Positions 17,003 to 26,002 of a stretch of 64,000 bases of DNA are shown in pieces. Below the pieces are notes generated by a model, which was given only the letters and a program-made list of their open reading frames with translations, made no database searches and had not been told where the DNA came from. The translations under genes and the position numbers were made by a program. Within the stretch, counting starts at the first letter, position 1. Each line of letters opens with the position of its first letter. This stretch comes from Caballeronia arationis (GTDB taxonomy: Bacteria > Pseudomonadota > Gammaproteobacteria > Burkholderiales > Burkholderiaceae). The stretch lies in the NCBI RefSeq assembly GCF_001544975.2, contig NZ_FCOG02000010.1, forward strand, positions 1 to 64,000, read 5' to 3'.

Positions 17003-17524
17003 TCAGGCGGTTCCGGCGGTGCTCGGCGCTTCGAGACGCCGGCCGAGGATCACTAGATCGCGCTCGACGCCATCGAGCGCCGCTACGCGCGGCAGCGTGC
17101 CCCACGCTTCGAAGCCAAAGGCCTGGAAGAGTCTGACGCTCGGCACGTTGTGTCCGAAGACGAAGCCGAGCACGGTATCGATCTGAAGCTCGGGCGCCTT
17201 TTCGAGCGCAGCTTGCAGAAGTTTCTTGCCGAGGCCTTTACCGCGCGCGCTTTCATCGAGATAAATGCTGACTTCGGCCGTGCGCGAATAGGCCGGGCGA
17301 CCGTAGAAGTCGGAAAAACTCAGCCACGCGACGATCTTCCCGCCCTCTTCGACCACCCACAGCGGCCGTGCGTGCGGTCCGTGCGCATGAAACCACGCGA
17401 CGCGGCTTTCGACCGTCACCGGATCGAGGTCGGCGGTGACCTGACGGGAAGGCACCGTCGAGTTGTAGATGGCGACGATCGCGGGAAGGTCGTCGAGAGT
17501 GGCGTCGCGGTAGGTCGGGCTCAT
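17003..17524 (-). CDS. GNAT-family N-acetyltransferase
   Basis: 173 residues. The acetyl-CoA loop ARGKGLGKKLLQAAL (R-G-K-G-L-G pattern) lies at about 93-107. It is preceded by the strands VAWLSFSDFYGRPAYSRTAEVSIYLD and followed by VPSVRLFQAFGFEAWGTLP. The overall pattern (RDATLDDLPAIVAIYNSTVP at the start, FHAHG segment) resembles phosphinothricin/methionine-sulfoximine acetyltransferases, but the substrate cannot be assigned. It sits between holB (stop 18 bases upstream) and the TatD gene, probably in one transcript. Confidence 0.87.
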   Translation of the reverse strand: MSPTYRDATLDDLPAIVAIYNSTVPSRQVTADLDPVTVESRVAWFHAHGPHARPLWVVEEGGKIVAWLSFSDFYGRPAYSRTAEVSIYLDESARGKGLGKKLLQAALEKAPELQIDTVLGFVFGHNVPSVRLFQAFGFEAWGTLPRVAALDGVERDLVILGRRLEAPSTAGTA

Positions 17525-17542
17525 GAATGACAGTGGCAGTGT

Positions 17543-18574
17543 TCAATTCGCGAAAACGTCGCGATAACCGATGAAAAGCTCTTCGAAGACGAGCCGCGCG
17601 TTCAGCGGATGGTTTTCCACCGCGCGCTGGCGGGTGACCGTCTTCATGTAGCGGACGAGCGCGTCGCCGTCTGCCTGGCGGGCGCAGCGATCGAGCGCCT
17701 TCGCGGCATTCGGAAAGTAGCGCGGACGGCCCGCCGTGCGCTGCGCGAGCAGATCGTAGAGCCAGCGCTGCAGCCAGCCGAGCACCAGCGGCACGGGCAG
17801 CTTTTGAAGATTTTCGCCGCACGCGAAGGCGTCGCAGTTCGGGCCGGCTGCGAGTTGCGCCAGGGTGAAATCGCGCAGCGGCCGATTTTCGTCGGCGGCG
17901 AGCGCGAGCGCTGCGAGCGGCGCGCCGCCGGCTTCCGAGAGAAGCGCCGCCGGATCGGCGACGCCCTGCTCCGCGAGCCAAGCGACTGCCGCGTCGGGCT
18001 GCGGCACGGACATCGGCCACTGGCGGCAGCGGCTGATGATCGTCGGCAGCAGGCGGTCGACGCGCGCCGAAACCAGCAGGAACACGACGCCCGAAGGCGG
18101 TTCTTCCAGTGTCTTCAGCAACGCGTTCGCCGCGGCGACGTTAAGCGCCTCGGCCGGATACAGCAGCACGACGCGCGCGCCGCCGCGATGCGAGCCGAGA
18201 CTGCAGAAATCCAGCAGCGCGCGAACCTGTTCGATCTTGATTTCCTTGCTCGGCGTGCGCGTTTTCTTGCCTTCGTCGCCGTCGGACTTTTCGTCCGATT
18301 CGCCTTGCTGCGCGCCGACGAGCGCCGCCAGCGCCTCGGGCACCAACGCGCGGTAATCCGGGTGATTGCCCTGGCTGAACCACACGCACGCCGCGCATTT
18401 CCCGCAGGGCTCGCCATTGGGCTGCTGCGCTTCGCAGAGCAGCCCCTGCGCGAGGTGCTGCGCGAACTTCAGTTTGCCGATGCCCGCTTCGCCATGCAGC
18501 AACAGCGCATGCGGCCAGTGCGCGCGCAATTGCTGGAGTCGGGACCAGTCATCGGTTTGCCAGGGATAGATCAT
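17543..18574 (-). CDS. holB: DNA polymerase III subunit delta'
   Basis: 343-residue clamp-loader subunit. The AAA+ fold starts HALLLHGEAGIGKLKFAQHLA, with a P-loop-like GEAGIGKLK at about 28-36 in which the usual GKT/S is GKL. Delta' is known not to hydrolyse ATP, so this is not alarming. A zinc module follows (Cys in LLCEAQ, PCGKCAAC), then SLGSHRGGARVVLLYPAEALN and NALLKTLEEPPSGVVFLLVS. An acidic/basic insert (about 92-108, with EKSDGDEGKKTRT) is lineage-specific. It follows tmk by eight bases, a widely conserved pairing. Confidence 0.95.
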   Translation of the reverse strand: MIYPWQTDDWSRLQQLRAHWPHALLLHGEAGIGKLKFAQHLAQGLLCEAQQPNGEPCGKCAACVWFSQGNHPDYRALVPEALAALVGAQQGESDEKSDGDEGKKTRTPSKEIKIEQVRALLDFCSLGSHRGGARVVLLYPAEALNVAAANALLKTLEEPPSGVVFLLVSARVDRLLPTIISRCRQWPMSVPQPDAAVAWLAEQGVADPAALLSEAGGAPLAALALAADENRPLRDFTLAQLAAGPNCDAFACGENLQKLPVPLVLGWLQRWLYDLLAQRTAGRPRYFPNAAKALDRCARQADGDALVRYMKTVTRQRAVENHPLNARLVFEELFIGYRDVFAN

Positions 18575-18582
18575 GTTCTATA

Positions 18583-19206
18583 TCAGATACTTGCGACGAC
18601 TTCTTCGAGTTCTTGCTGAATATCTTCGATGGACCGTGTTGCGTCGACGATCACGAAGCGTTCCGGCGATTCCGCAGCCCGTCGCAGATATTCGTCGCGC
18701 GTGCGGTTGAAAAACGCCTCCGACTCGCTCTCGAACTTGTCCGGCGCGCGTGCCGCGCCGCGCCGTTCACTGGCGGTCGCCGTCGGCACGTCGAAGAGCA
18801 CGGTCAGATCCGGCTGGAAACCGCCCTGCACCCACCGCTCCAGCGCCTCCAGCTTGTCGCGCGGCAGCCCGCGGCCGCCACCCTGATACGCGAATGTTGC
18901 ATCGGAAAAACGGTCGGAGAGCACCCAGTCGCCGAGCGCGAGCGCCGGCTCGATCACCTGCGCGAGATGTTCGCGGCGCGCCGCGAACATCAGGAGCGCC
19001 TCGGTTTCGAGGTCCATCGGCTGGTTCAGCAGGATGCCGCGCAGCGTCTCGCCGAGCGCCGTGCCGCCGGGCTCGCGCGTCATGACAACCGAACGCCCGA
19101 GCGGTGCGACGCGCGCTTCGAGTCGCTTTCTGAACCAGTCGAGATGGGTCGTCTTGCCCGCGCCGTCGATACCTTCGAACGTGATGAATTTGCCGCGCGC
19201 CATCAT
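18583..19206 (-). CDS. tmk: Thymidylate kinase
   Basis: 207-residue enzyme that phosphorylates dTMP to dTDP. P-loop [10 protein letters not shown] at 11-20, the dTMP-site [12 protein letters not shown], the [18 protein letters not shown] segment (DR motif) and a lid near [14 protein letters not shown]. Its ATG overlaps the mltG stop as ATGA, so translation is coupled. A second ATG follows directly; I kept the first because it makes the overlap. Length is typical. Confidence 0.96.
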   Translation of the reverse strand: MMARGKFITFEGIDGAGKTTHLDWFRKRLEARVAPLGRSVVMTREPGGTALGETLRGILLNQPMDLETEALLMFAARREHLAQVIEPALALGDWVLSDRFSDATFAYQGGGRGLPRDKLEALERWVQGGFQPDLTVLFDVPTATASERRGAARAPDKFESESEAFFNRTRDEYLRRAAESPERFVIVDATRSIEDIQQELEEVVASI

Positions 19207-20213
19207 TGACCCCGGATGTACTTGTCGACGGCCTTGTTGTGCTCGCCGAGATTGTCGGAAAAGATGCTGCTGCCGTCGCCGCGCGACACGAAATAGAGCG
19301 CGGTGCTCGACGCCGGATTCATCGTCGCGGCGAGCGCGGCGACGCCGGGCAGCGCGATCGGCGTCGGCGGGAGGCCGTTGCGCGTGTAGGTATTGTACGG
19401 AGTGTCCGTTTGCAGGTCCTTTTTCTTCAGCCGCCCGCCGTAAGCCGGGCCGAGACCGTAAATCACCGTCGGGTCGGTCTGCAGCGGCATGCCGATCTTC
19501 AGCCGGTTCGCGAATACCGCCGCGACGAGCGGCCGGTCTGCCGCGCGCCCGGTCTCCTTCTCGACGATCGACGCCATGATGAGCGCCTCGTAAGGCGTCT
19601 TGTAAGGCAGATCCGGCGCGCGCGCGTTCCAGGCTTCGGTAAGCCGCAGTTGCATCAGCCGGTACGCGCGCTTGTAGACGGCGAGATCGCTCGTGCCCTT
19701 GTCGAAGAGATAGGTGTCCGGGAAAAAGAGCCCTTCCGCCGACGCCTTGTCCACTTCCGGCGCGCCGATCGTCTTCAGCAAATCAGTGTCGCTCATGCCG
19801 GCGGTGTCGTGCGCAAGCGCCGGATTACCGTCGAGTTCGGCGCGCATTTTCTGCAGCGTCCAGCCTTCGATGACGGTTGCCACGTATTCGTTCACGTCGC
19901 CGCGCGCGATCTTCTGCAGCACCTCGTAAGGTGTGATGCCGCTCTTGAACTCGTAATTGCCCGACTTCAGCTGCGATTGCAGGCCGAGCACGCGCGTCAT
20001 CAGCACGAAGAGCTCGGGCTCGACCGAGACGCCGCCGCGGTTCAACTGGGCGCTGACGCTGCGCAGGCTGCTGTGGGGCTTGATGGTGACGTCGAGTTGC
20101 GGCGAGGCGAGCGTAACGGGGCTCGTCGCCCAGTGATACACGCCGCCGGCGAGCGCGATCACGATCGCGACGGCCACCGCCGCCGCGATGAAGCATTTCT
20201 TCAAGAGGGACAT
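19203..20213 (-). CDS. mltG: Endolytic murein transglycosylase
   Basis: 336 residues with the start at 20213. One membrane helix (about 7-27) anchors a periplasmic YceG domain that cuts nascent peptidoglycan and so limits strand length. The catalytic motif SIVEKETG places the Glu at residue 218, the same number as in E. coli MltG. The segments [31 protein letters not shown] and [17 protein letters not shown] are all family hallmarks. An upstream in-frame ATG (20240) exists, but a likely -10 box overlaps it. It is the first gene of the mltG-tmk-holB run and divergent from ygfZ. Confidence 0.95.
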   Translation of the reverse strand: MSLLKKCFIAAAVAVAIVIALAGGVYHWATSPVTLASPQLDVTIKPHSSLRSVSAQLNRGGVSVEPELFVLMTRVLGLQSQLKSGNYEFKSGITPYEVLQKIARGDVNEYVATVIEGWTLQKMRAELDGNPALAHDTAGMSDTDLLKTIGAPEVDKASAEGLFFPDTYLFDKGTSDLAVYKRAYRLMQLRLTEAWNARAPDLPYKTPYEALIMASIVEKETGRAADRPLVAAVFANRLKIGMPLQTDPTVIYGLGPAYGGRLKKKDLQTDTPYNTYTRNGLPPTPIALPGVAALAATMNPASSTALYFVSRGDGSSIFSDNLGEHNKAVDKYIRGQ

Positions 20214-20240
20214 GCGAAACACGCTTGAGATAGACCCCAT

Positions 20241-20270
20241 ATAATACTTGTTCGCTTCCGCCAAAGTCAG
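20241..20270 (-). promoter_or_regulatory. Candidate promoter of mltG
   Basis: Minus strand: CTGACT, 18-base spacer, TATTAT (20241-20246), with four and five matches to the sigma-70 boxes. It would start about 20 bases before the ATG at 20213 and supports that start. The same AT-rich patch reads TATAAT on the plus strand (20240-20245), toward ygfZ, but no -35 is seen for it. Confidence 0.35.
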
Positions 20271-20291
20271 GATTGACTTCCAGCACACTCC

Positions 20292-21278
20292 ATGAATTCC
20301 CCGACCGCCTCACCCGACATCACCGAATTCACCGCCGTGCTGAACGCGGGCGCGTTCATGCCGCTCACGCAGTTCGGCGTCATCGACGTCAAGGGCGAAG
20401 ACGCCGCCACGTTCCTTCACACCCAGCTGACCAACGACGTCCAGCATCTCGATGCCTCGACCGCACGCCTCGCCGGCTATTGCTCGCCGAAGGGGCGCTT
20501 GCTCGCATCATTCCTGATGTGGCGCACGGGTGATGCCGTGCGCCTCCTGATTTCGCACGACGTGCAGGCGCCGGTCCAGAAGCGTCTCTCGATGTTCGTT
20601 CTGCGCGCGAAGGCGAAACTGTCCGACGCGACGCCGGAAGTCGGCGCGATCGGCTTTGCGGGCGACGTCCGCGCGGCGCTCTCCGGCATCTTCGACGCGT
20701 TGCCTGACGGTGTGCACGTGAAAGTGGAAGGTCCGCACGGCGCGCTGATCCGCGTGCCGGACGCGGCGCACCGCGCGCGGTTCCTGTGGGTGGGACCGAA
20801 AGCCGATATCGAGGCGCAACTTCCAAAACTCGAAGCGAAACTCACGCGCGCGTCGGCGTCGATGTGGGACTGGCTCGACATTCACGCGGGCGAACCGCGC
20901 ATCACGCAGCCGACGTCGGAGCAGTTCGTCCCGCAGATGGTCAATTTCGACGTGCTCGGCGGCGTGAACTTCAAGAAGGGCTGCTATCCGGGACAGGAGA
21001 TCGTCGCGCGCAGCCAGTATCGCGGCACGCTCAAGCGGCGCACGGCACTCGCGCACGCGGAATCTGCGAATCCCGGCGACGAGGTCTTTCACTCCGACGA
21101 CCCCGGCCAGCCGTGCGGCATGGTCATCAACGTGGCGCCGGCGCGAGATGGCGGCGTCGATTGCCTCGTCGAGATCAAGCTCGCGGCGCTCGATCACGGC
21201 GCGGTGCACGTCGGCTCGTCCGACGGACCGGCGCTCGCGTTTTTGCCGCTGCCCTACGCTTTCCCCGCCGACGCCTGA
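20292..21278 (+). CDS. ygfZ: Folate-binding tRNA-modification/Fe-S factor YgfZ
   Basis: 328-residue GcvT-fold protein. The diagnostic K-G-C-Y-x-G-Q-E motif is present as KGCYPGQE at 229-236, with the essential Cys at 231. Other family segments: TFLHTQLTNDVQHLDAS (about 40-56), STARLAGYCSPKGRLLASFL and MWDWLDIHAGEPRI. YgfZ uses tetrahydrofolate and helps repair or assemble certain iron-sulfur enzymes such as MiaB. It is divergent from mltG and 22 bases upstream of an NRDE-family gene. Confidence 0.94.
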   Translation: MNSPTASPDITEFTAVLNAGAFMPLTQFGVIDVKGEDAATFLHTQLTNDVQHLDASTARLAGYCSPKGRLLASFLMWRTGDAVRLLISHDVQAPVQKRLSMFVLRAKAKLSDATPEVGAIGFAGDVRAALSGIFDALPDGVHVKVEGPHGALIRVPDAAHRARFLWVGPKADIEAQLPKLEAKLTRASASMWDWLDIHAGEPRITQPTSEQFVPQMVNFDVLGGVNFKKGCYPGQEIVARSQYRGTLKRRTALAHAESANPGDEVFHSDDPGQPCGMVINVAPARDGGVDCLVEIKLAALDHGAVHVGSSDGPALAFLPLPYAFPADA

Positions 21279-21300
21279 TAACCCGAGCCTGAGCGCAACC

Positions 21301-22134
21301 ATGTGCCTGATCGTTTTCGACTGGCGGCCCGATGCGCATCGCTCGGGGAGCGTTCGTCCACTTCTCACGCTTGCCGCGAACCGCGACGAGTTCTTTCGCC
21401 GCGACACCGAGCCGCTTTCCTGGTGGGCGGATGCGCCGAACGTGCTCGCGGGCCGCGATTTGTCGGGCGGCGGAACGTGGCTCGGCGTGACGCGCGACGG
21501 ACGTTTCGCCGCGCTCACGAACTATCGCGCGCCGAGCGAAGTGCGCACCGATGCGCCAACGCGCGGTGCGCTCGTTTCCGACTTTCTCGCCGATGCGCCG
21601 GTTGCACCGCTCGACTATCTGCACCGCGTGGCCCGCGAAGGCGATCGCTATAACGGTTTCAACCTGCTCGTCGGCGATTTCACGCGGCGTGAGATCGGCT
21701 GGTACGGCAATCGGGCCGATACGCCGCCGTCGCTGCTCGAACCGGGCGTGCACGGGCTGTCGAACAGCCTGCTGAACACGCCCTGGCCGAAGCTCGTCGC
21801 CCAGCGCGACGCGTTGCGCGACCTGATCCACGAAAGCGATGAAAGCGGACAGCCTTCGCTCGACCTGCTGATTGACACGCTGCGCGATCCGCGCATCGCC
21901 AACGACGACCTGCTGCCCGCAACCGGCATCTCAATCGAACGCGAGCGCGTGCTCTCGGCGGCATTCATCGAATCGCCCGACTACGGCACGCGCAGCACGA
22001 CGGCGCTGCAAGTTTTCGAATTCGACGACGGCCTGAAGGTCGAGATCAAGGAACGCAGCGACGACGACGGCTCGCATCGCATCGTGCGGCCGGGCGCGTT
22101 CGAGCGCAGCTTCGCGTTCGACGTGGAGCGCTAG
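21301..22134 (+). CDS. NRDE (TANGO2-like) family protein
   Basis: 277 residues. The protein begins Met-Cys-Leu-Ile and carries the signature AANRDEFF, with N-R-D-E at residues 27-30, followed by LAGRDLSGGGTWLGVTRDGRFAALTNYR. That order defines the NRDE/TANGO2 family. Eukaryotic TANGO2 is linked to lipid and haem handling; an N-terminal-nucleophile hydrolase role for Cys2 is suggested by the fold. The start is fixed by the exposed Cys2. Its stop is only nine bases from the stop of the converging esterase gene. Confidence 0.9.
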   Translation: MCLIVFDWRPDAHRSGSVRPLLTLAANRDEFFRRDTEPLSWWADAPNVLAGRDLSGGGTWLGVTRDGRFAALTNYRAPSEVRTDAPTRGALVSDFLADAPVAPLDYLHRVAREGDRYNGFNLLVGDFTRREIGWYGNRADTPPSLLEPGVHGLSNSLLNTPWPKLVAQRDALRDLIHESDESGQPSLDLLIDTLRDPRIANDDLLPATGISIERERVLSAAFIESPDYGTRSTTALQVFEFDDGLKVEIKERSDDDGSHRIVRPGAFERSFAFDVER

Positions 22135-22143
22135 GCGCCTCGC

Positions 22144-23100
22144 CTACGATTCGAGCGCATCCCGCAAAGCGCGGACCGCGTCGGCGTGCGCATGCGCGAC
22201 GTCCGGCACGAAGCCGCCCATCTTGAAGAATTCGTGGATCATCCCTTCGTAGCGCACGAGCGTCACGGTCACACCCGCGTCATCGAGTTTCCGCGCATAG
22301 GCGACGTCTTCGTCGAATAACGGATCGTGGTCCGCCGCCGCGATCCACGCGGGCGCCACGCCTTTGAAATCGGGCTGGCCGCGCGCGGCGTCGAGCGGAG
22401 CAAAGCGCCAGTCGTCGCGTTCCGAGTCGTCGTTGAGATATTGCGCGAAGAACCACTGGATCGTCTCGCCCGACAGCAGAAAACCTTCTGCATAGCGCGT
22501 GTGCGAGCCGGTCTGCTGGCGCGCGCTCACGCCCGGGTAGATCAGCAACTGCAGCCGCAGCGCGAGCCCCGCGTCACGCGCAAGCGCCGCGCAGACGGTC
22601 GCGAGCGTGCCGCCCGCGCTGTCGCCGCCGACCGCCATGCGCGCCGCATCGATACCGAACGTGCCGGCCTGCGCGTGGAGCCACTGAAGCGCGTCGAATG
22701 CGTCGTTCATGGCGACCGGAAACTTGTGCTCGGGCGCGAGCCGGTAATCAACCGATGCCACGACGCAGCAGGCATCGCTCGCGAACTTGCGGCACAGCGC
22801 GTCGTGCGTGTCGACGCTGCCGACGGTGAAGCCGCCGCCATGGAAAAACACCAGCGCGGGCGCGGGCTGCGCCCAGCTTGGCTCGAACGGAAAATAGAGG
22901 CGCGCGCGGATCGCGGCGCCATCGCGGGTCGGGACGTCGACGTCCTGAACGTCGTACATCGGCGCCGGCGCAATGTCGAGGATCTGCGCGCTCATCGCGT
23001 ACGCCGCGCGCGCCTGTTGCGGGGACAGCGTGTGATACGGCGGACGATTGGCCCGCGCGACCATTTCGAGAATCTGCGCGATCTTGGGATTGAGCGGCAT
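22144..23100 (-). CDS. Alpha/beta-hydrolase (HSL-type esterase)
   Basis: 318 residues. The hormone-sensitive-lipase class oxyanion motif HGGGFTVGS and the nucleophile elbow GDSAGGTLA are clear; the Asp/His of the triad are in DHDPLFDEDVAYA and the final GMIHEFFKMGG. It should hydrolyse short-chain or aromatic esters in the cytoplasm. It is the last gene of the long catabolic run, 23 bases after the SDR stop, and may process ester intermediates there. Exact substrate unknown. Confidence 0.92.
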   Translation of the reverse strand: MPLNPKIAQILEMVARANRPPYHTLSPQQARAAYAMSAQILDIAPAPMYDVQDVDVPTRDGAAIRARLYFPFEPSWAQPAPALVFFHGGGFTVGSVDTHDALCRKFASDACCVVASVDYRLAPEHKFPVAMNDAFDALQWLHAQAGTFGIDAARMAVGGDSAGGTLATVCAALARDAGLALRLQLLIYPGVSARQQTGSHTRYAEGFLLSGETIQWFFAQYLNDDSERDDWRFAPLDAARGQPDFKGVAPAWIAAADHDPLFDEDVAYARKLDDAGVTVTLVRYEGMIHEFFKMGGFVPDVAHAHADAVRALRDALES

Positions 23101-23123
23101 GGATCAGGAAAACGCGTTCGGAG

Positions 23124-23993
23124 TCAGTTGCCCGCTTTCACGCCAGGCTTCAACGAAAGCGGATCGGTGGGATTGCGCAACTGCGCGATGTCGTCGAGGC
23201 GCAATTGCACCGACGCCATGATGATCGGATGCGTGATCACGTAGAAACGGCGCTCGCGGATGGCGTCGAACGTGATCTCGGCGACTTCCTGCGCCGAGAG
23301 CCGTCCGCCCTGCACCGCCTTCGTCAATTGCCTGCCGGCGAGTTTCTGCGACGCGGTCAACGGCGCGTCGTTGCGCAGGTCACCGGGACGCACGCGCTCG
23401 GCGTTCGCGATGCCGGTCGGCACGAACGCCGGACACAGCAGCGAGCAGTCGACCTGGCCGCCCGCGAGCCTCAGGTCGTGATAGAGCGTCTCCGTCATTC
23501 CGACGACCGCGTGCTTGGACGCGTTGTAGACGCCCATCGCGGGCGCCGCGAGCAGGCCCGCGACCGACGCCGTGTTGACGATATGCGCCGGCTCGTTCTG
23601 CGCGAGCATGACCGGCGTGAAGGCGCGCAACCCGTTCGCGACGCCCATCACGTTGACGCCGAACACCCATCGCCAGTCGTTCGCGCTGTTTTCCCAGACG
23701 AAGCCACCCGCGCCGACGCCCGCATTGTTGAAGAGCAGATGCACGGCGCCGAAGGTGTCGAGCGTGGTCTTGGCGAGGGCGTCGACCTGCGTGGCATCGG
23801 CGACGTCGGTCGGCACGCCGAGCGCCTCGGCGCCCGATGCGCTCAGCATCTCGACGGTTTCGGCGAGCGCGTTCGGGTCGATATCGGCAAGCACGAGCTT
23901 CATGCCGAGCGACGCGCCCTTGATCGCGAACTCGCGGCCGAAGCCGCTGCCGCCGCCGGTGATCACCGCGACCTTGCCTTCGAACTGATCCAC
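23124..23993 (-). CDS. SDR-family oxidoreductase
   Basis: 289 residues, classical short-chain dehydrogenase. Cofactor motif TGGGSGFGREFA at about 12-23, Asp at the end of strand two (LADIDP, favouring NAD(H)), NNAGVGAGG, and the active site YNASKHAVV with an upstream catalytic Ser in ASVAG. The C-terminus is longer than the family minimum. It lies 36 bases after an MDR oxidoreductase gene and upstream of the esterase gene, consistent with a catabolic pathway. Substrate unknown. Confidence 0.92.
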   Translation of the reverse strand: MDQFEGKVAVITGGGSGFGREFAIKGASLGMKLVLADIDPNALAETVEMLSASGAEALGVPTDVADATQVDALAKTTLDTFGAVHLLFNNAGVGAGGFVWENSANDWRWVFGVNVMGVANGLRAFTPVMLAQNEPAHIVNTASVAGLLAAPAMGVYNASKHAVVGMTETLYHDLRLAGGQVDCSLLCPAFVPTGIANAERVRPGDLRNDAPLTASQKLAGRQLTKAVQGGRLSAQEVAEITFDAIRERRFYVITHPIIMASVQLRLDDIAQLRNPTDPLSLKPGVKAGN

Positions 23994-24029
23994 GCTCGGT
24001 TCCTTTTTCGCTGTGACTGGGTCGGGAGG

Positions 24030-25028
24030 TCAGATCAGCTTCACGAGCTGCTTGCCGAAGTTGCGGCCCTTGAGCAGGCCGAGGAACGCTTCCGGCGCGT
24101 TTTCGAGGCCGAGCGCAATGCTCTCGCGATAATGCAGCTTTTTCTGCGCGACCAGCCCGCCGAGTTGCGCGAGCGCCTGCGGCCAGTCCTCCATATGCTC
24201 GCTCACGATGAAGCCCTGCAGTTTCAGCCGCTGCGTGAGGATGAGCGCGGGGCGCTTGAGCGGCAGCGGCGCGCCGTCGTAGCCCGCGATCATCCCGCAC
24301 AAAGCGATGCGGCCGAACGCGTTCATGCGCAGGAGCACCGCGTCGAGCACTTCGCCGCCGACGTTCTCGAAGTAGCCGTCGATGCCGTTCGGCACGGCGG
24401 CCTTCAGGTCTTCGTGAAGCTTGCCGGCCTTGTAGTCCACGCAGGCGTCGAAGCCGAGCGATTCGACCACGTAGCGGCACTTGTCCTCGCCGCCCGCGAT
24501 GCCGACCGCGCGGCAGCCCGCGGCCTTCGCCAGCTGCCCGACGACGCCGCCGACCGCGCCGCTCGCCGCGCTCACGACGACGGTTTCGCCCGCTTTCGGC
24601 TCGATGATCCGGTTGAGCCCGTACCAGCCTGTTACGCCCGGCATCCCGACCGGGCCGAGATAGGCCGAGAGTGGCACGTGGGTGTCGTCGACGACTTTCA
24701 GGTTCGTGCCGTCCGACGTGCCGTAGTCCTGCCAGCCGAACATGCCGACGACCTTGTCGCCCGCCTTGAACTTCGGATGTTTCGACTCGACCACTTCGCC
24801 CACCGTCCCGCCGATCATCACTTCGTTAAGCGGTTGCGGCGGCGCATACGACTTGGTGTCGTTCATGCGGCCGCGCATGTACGGATCGAGCGAGAGGTAG
24901 TGATTGCGCACGCGCACCTGGCCGTCGCCGAGCGGAGCGAGCGGCGTTTCGACGAGCCGGAAGTTGTCGGCGCGCGCCTCGCCTTCGGGGCGCGAGACCA
25001 GCAGGATTTGTCGGTTTTGCTCGGTCAT
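24030..25028 (-). CDS. NADP-dependent medium-chain oxidoreductase (YncB/CurA-like)
   Basis: 332 residues of the zinc-free MDR branch related to leukotriene-B4 12-hydroxydehydrogenase, enzymes that reduce activated double bonds. The N-terminal motif HYLSLDPYMRGRM and the Rossmann segment VSAASGAVGGVVGQLAKAAGC are diagnostic; the C-terminal QGFIVSEH segment also fits. No zinc ligand pattern is present. It is separated from the thioesterase gene by 114 bases, so it may start a second transcript (MDR-SDR-esterase) within the larger run. Confidence 0.92.
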   Translation of the reverse strand: MTEQNRQILLVSRPEGEARADNFRLVETPLAPLGDGQVRVRNHYLSLDPYMRGRMNDTKSYAPPQPLNEVMIGGTVGEVVESKHPKFKAGDKVVGMFGWQDYGTSDGTNLKVVDDTHVPLSAYLGPVGMPGVTGWYGLNRIIEPKAGETVVVSAASGAVGGVVGQLAKAAGCRAVGIAGGEDKCRYVVESLGFDACVDYKAGKLHEDLKAAVPNGIDGYFENVGGEVLDAVLLRMNAFGRIALCGMIAGYDGAPLPLKRPALILTQRLKLQGFIVSEHMEDWPQALAQLGGLVAQKKLHYRESIALGLENAPEAFLGLLKGRNFGKQLVKLI

Positions 25029-25142
25029 GCGTGTCTCCTTTGTCGACCAGGGTTGGCCTCTCAGCGCTTACTCTAGTCCCTTGCAACAGGGTTGCTGACG
25101 TTATCGCGGCTCATCTTCGCAGCCCAAGCCGGGGACCGATCT

Positions 25143-25613
25143 TCAGGCATCGCTCGGACCGGGCTTCGCGGCGGGATCGGAGCGGAGCTTCTGTTTCACG
25201 ATGTCGCGCCCGACGGCGAGCCGCTTCATGTATTTGAACGTGCCGAGCGCCTTCGCGACGAAGTGGCCTTCGCTGTCGCGGATTTCGCCTTCGCAATAGG
25301 CCATCGTGGTCGAGCGGTGCAGCACGCGGCCGAAAGCGCGCAGCTCGCCCCGGCCGGGCTGCATAAAATTGACTTTCATCTCGACGGTGACGACGCCGAT
25401 GCCATCGCCCGCGAGACTGCGCGCGGCCATGGCGAGCGCGACGTCGGCGAGGGTCATCGTTACGCCGCCGTGAGCGATGCCCCACGTGTTCAGGTGGCCG
25501 CTCGCGAGCGGCATCGCGACTTCGCTCGCGCCGTCGGCGGCTTTGATGAGCTGGACGCCGAGGTTGTCTACAAAGGGACTCTCGATGACGGGGTCGCGCG
25601 GGTCTTGGGACAT
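25143..25613 (-). CDS. PaaI-type hotdog thioesterase
   Basis: 156 residues. The hotdog core is GHLNTWGIAHGGVTMTLADVALAMAARS, with the H-G-G substrate-side motif, then VVTVEMKVNFMQPGRGELRAFGRVLHRS. Such enzymes release free acids from acyl- or phenylacetyl-CoA and rescue CoA from dead-end thioesters. It lies eight bases after the Dabb gene stop and in a beta-oxidation context, which fits. A longer open frame upstream has no family similarity, so the ATG at 25613 is used. Confidence 0.9.
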   Translation of the reverse strand: MSQDPRDPVIESPFVDNLGVQLIKAADGASEVAMPLASGHLNTWGIAHGGVTMTLADVALAMAARSLAGDGIGVVTVEMKVNFMQPGRGELRAFGRVLHRSTTMAYCEGEIRDSEGHFVAKALGTFKYMKRLAVGRDIVKQKLRSDPAAKPGPSDA

Positions 25614-25621
25614 CGTTGCGC

Positions 25622-25924
25622 TCACACTTCGTAGTCGACGCACTGGCGCCCTTCGGTCACGGCGCCGACGAAATCCTTGATCGCGACGTGCTTCGGGTGC
25701 TTTTGATAGGAATCGAGGGCGGCGCTGTCGTCGAAGTCGGAGACGAGGACGACGTCGAAGGTCGAGCCCGGAAGACCGAGCCCGATGCCCACTTCGAAAT
25801 GCCCCTGCCCCTGGACGATGCTGCGGCAGGTTTCCAGCGTGGCTTTCAGTTTTTGTGCGTTCTCGGCGCGATCGGCGCCTTCGGCGGTTGCCTTCAGTTT
25901 CCACATGACGATGTGACGCAGCAT
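25622..25924 (-). CDS. Dabb (stress-responsive alpha/beta barrel) protein
   Basis: 100 residues forming one dimeric ferredoxin-like barrel. Family marks: MLRHIVMWKLK at the start, the central FDVVLVSDFDDSAALDSYQKHPKH and a closing VDYEV. Known members include small stress proteins and olivetolic-acid-cyclase-like enzymes; no catalytic role can be assigned here. It lies 78 bases after the thiolase gene and eight before the thioesterase gene. Confidence 0.9.
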   Translation of the reverse strand: MLRHIVMWKLKATAEGADRAENAQKLKATLETCRSIVQGQGHFEVGIGLGLPGSTFDVVLVSDFDDSAALDSYQKHPKHVAIKDFVGAVTEGRQCVDYEV

Positions 25925-26002
25925 GGGCGGCTCCTTCGGGGAATTTGATCGAGGGCCCCAAGCGTATCAAATGCGGCAGCGACGCGCTTGGGCTCCCTCA
26001 CT

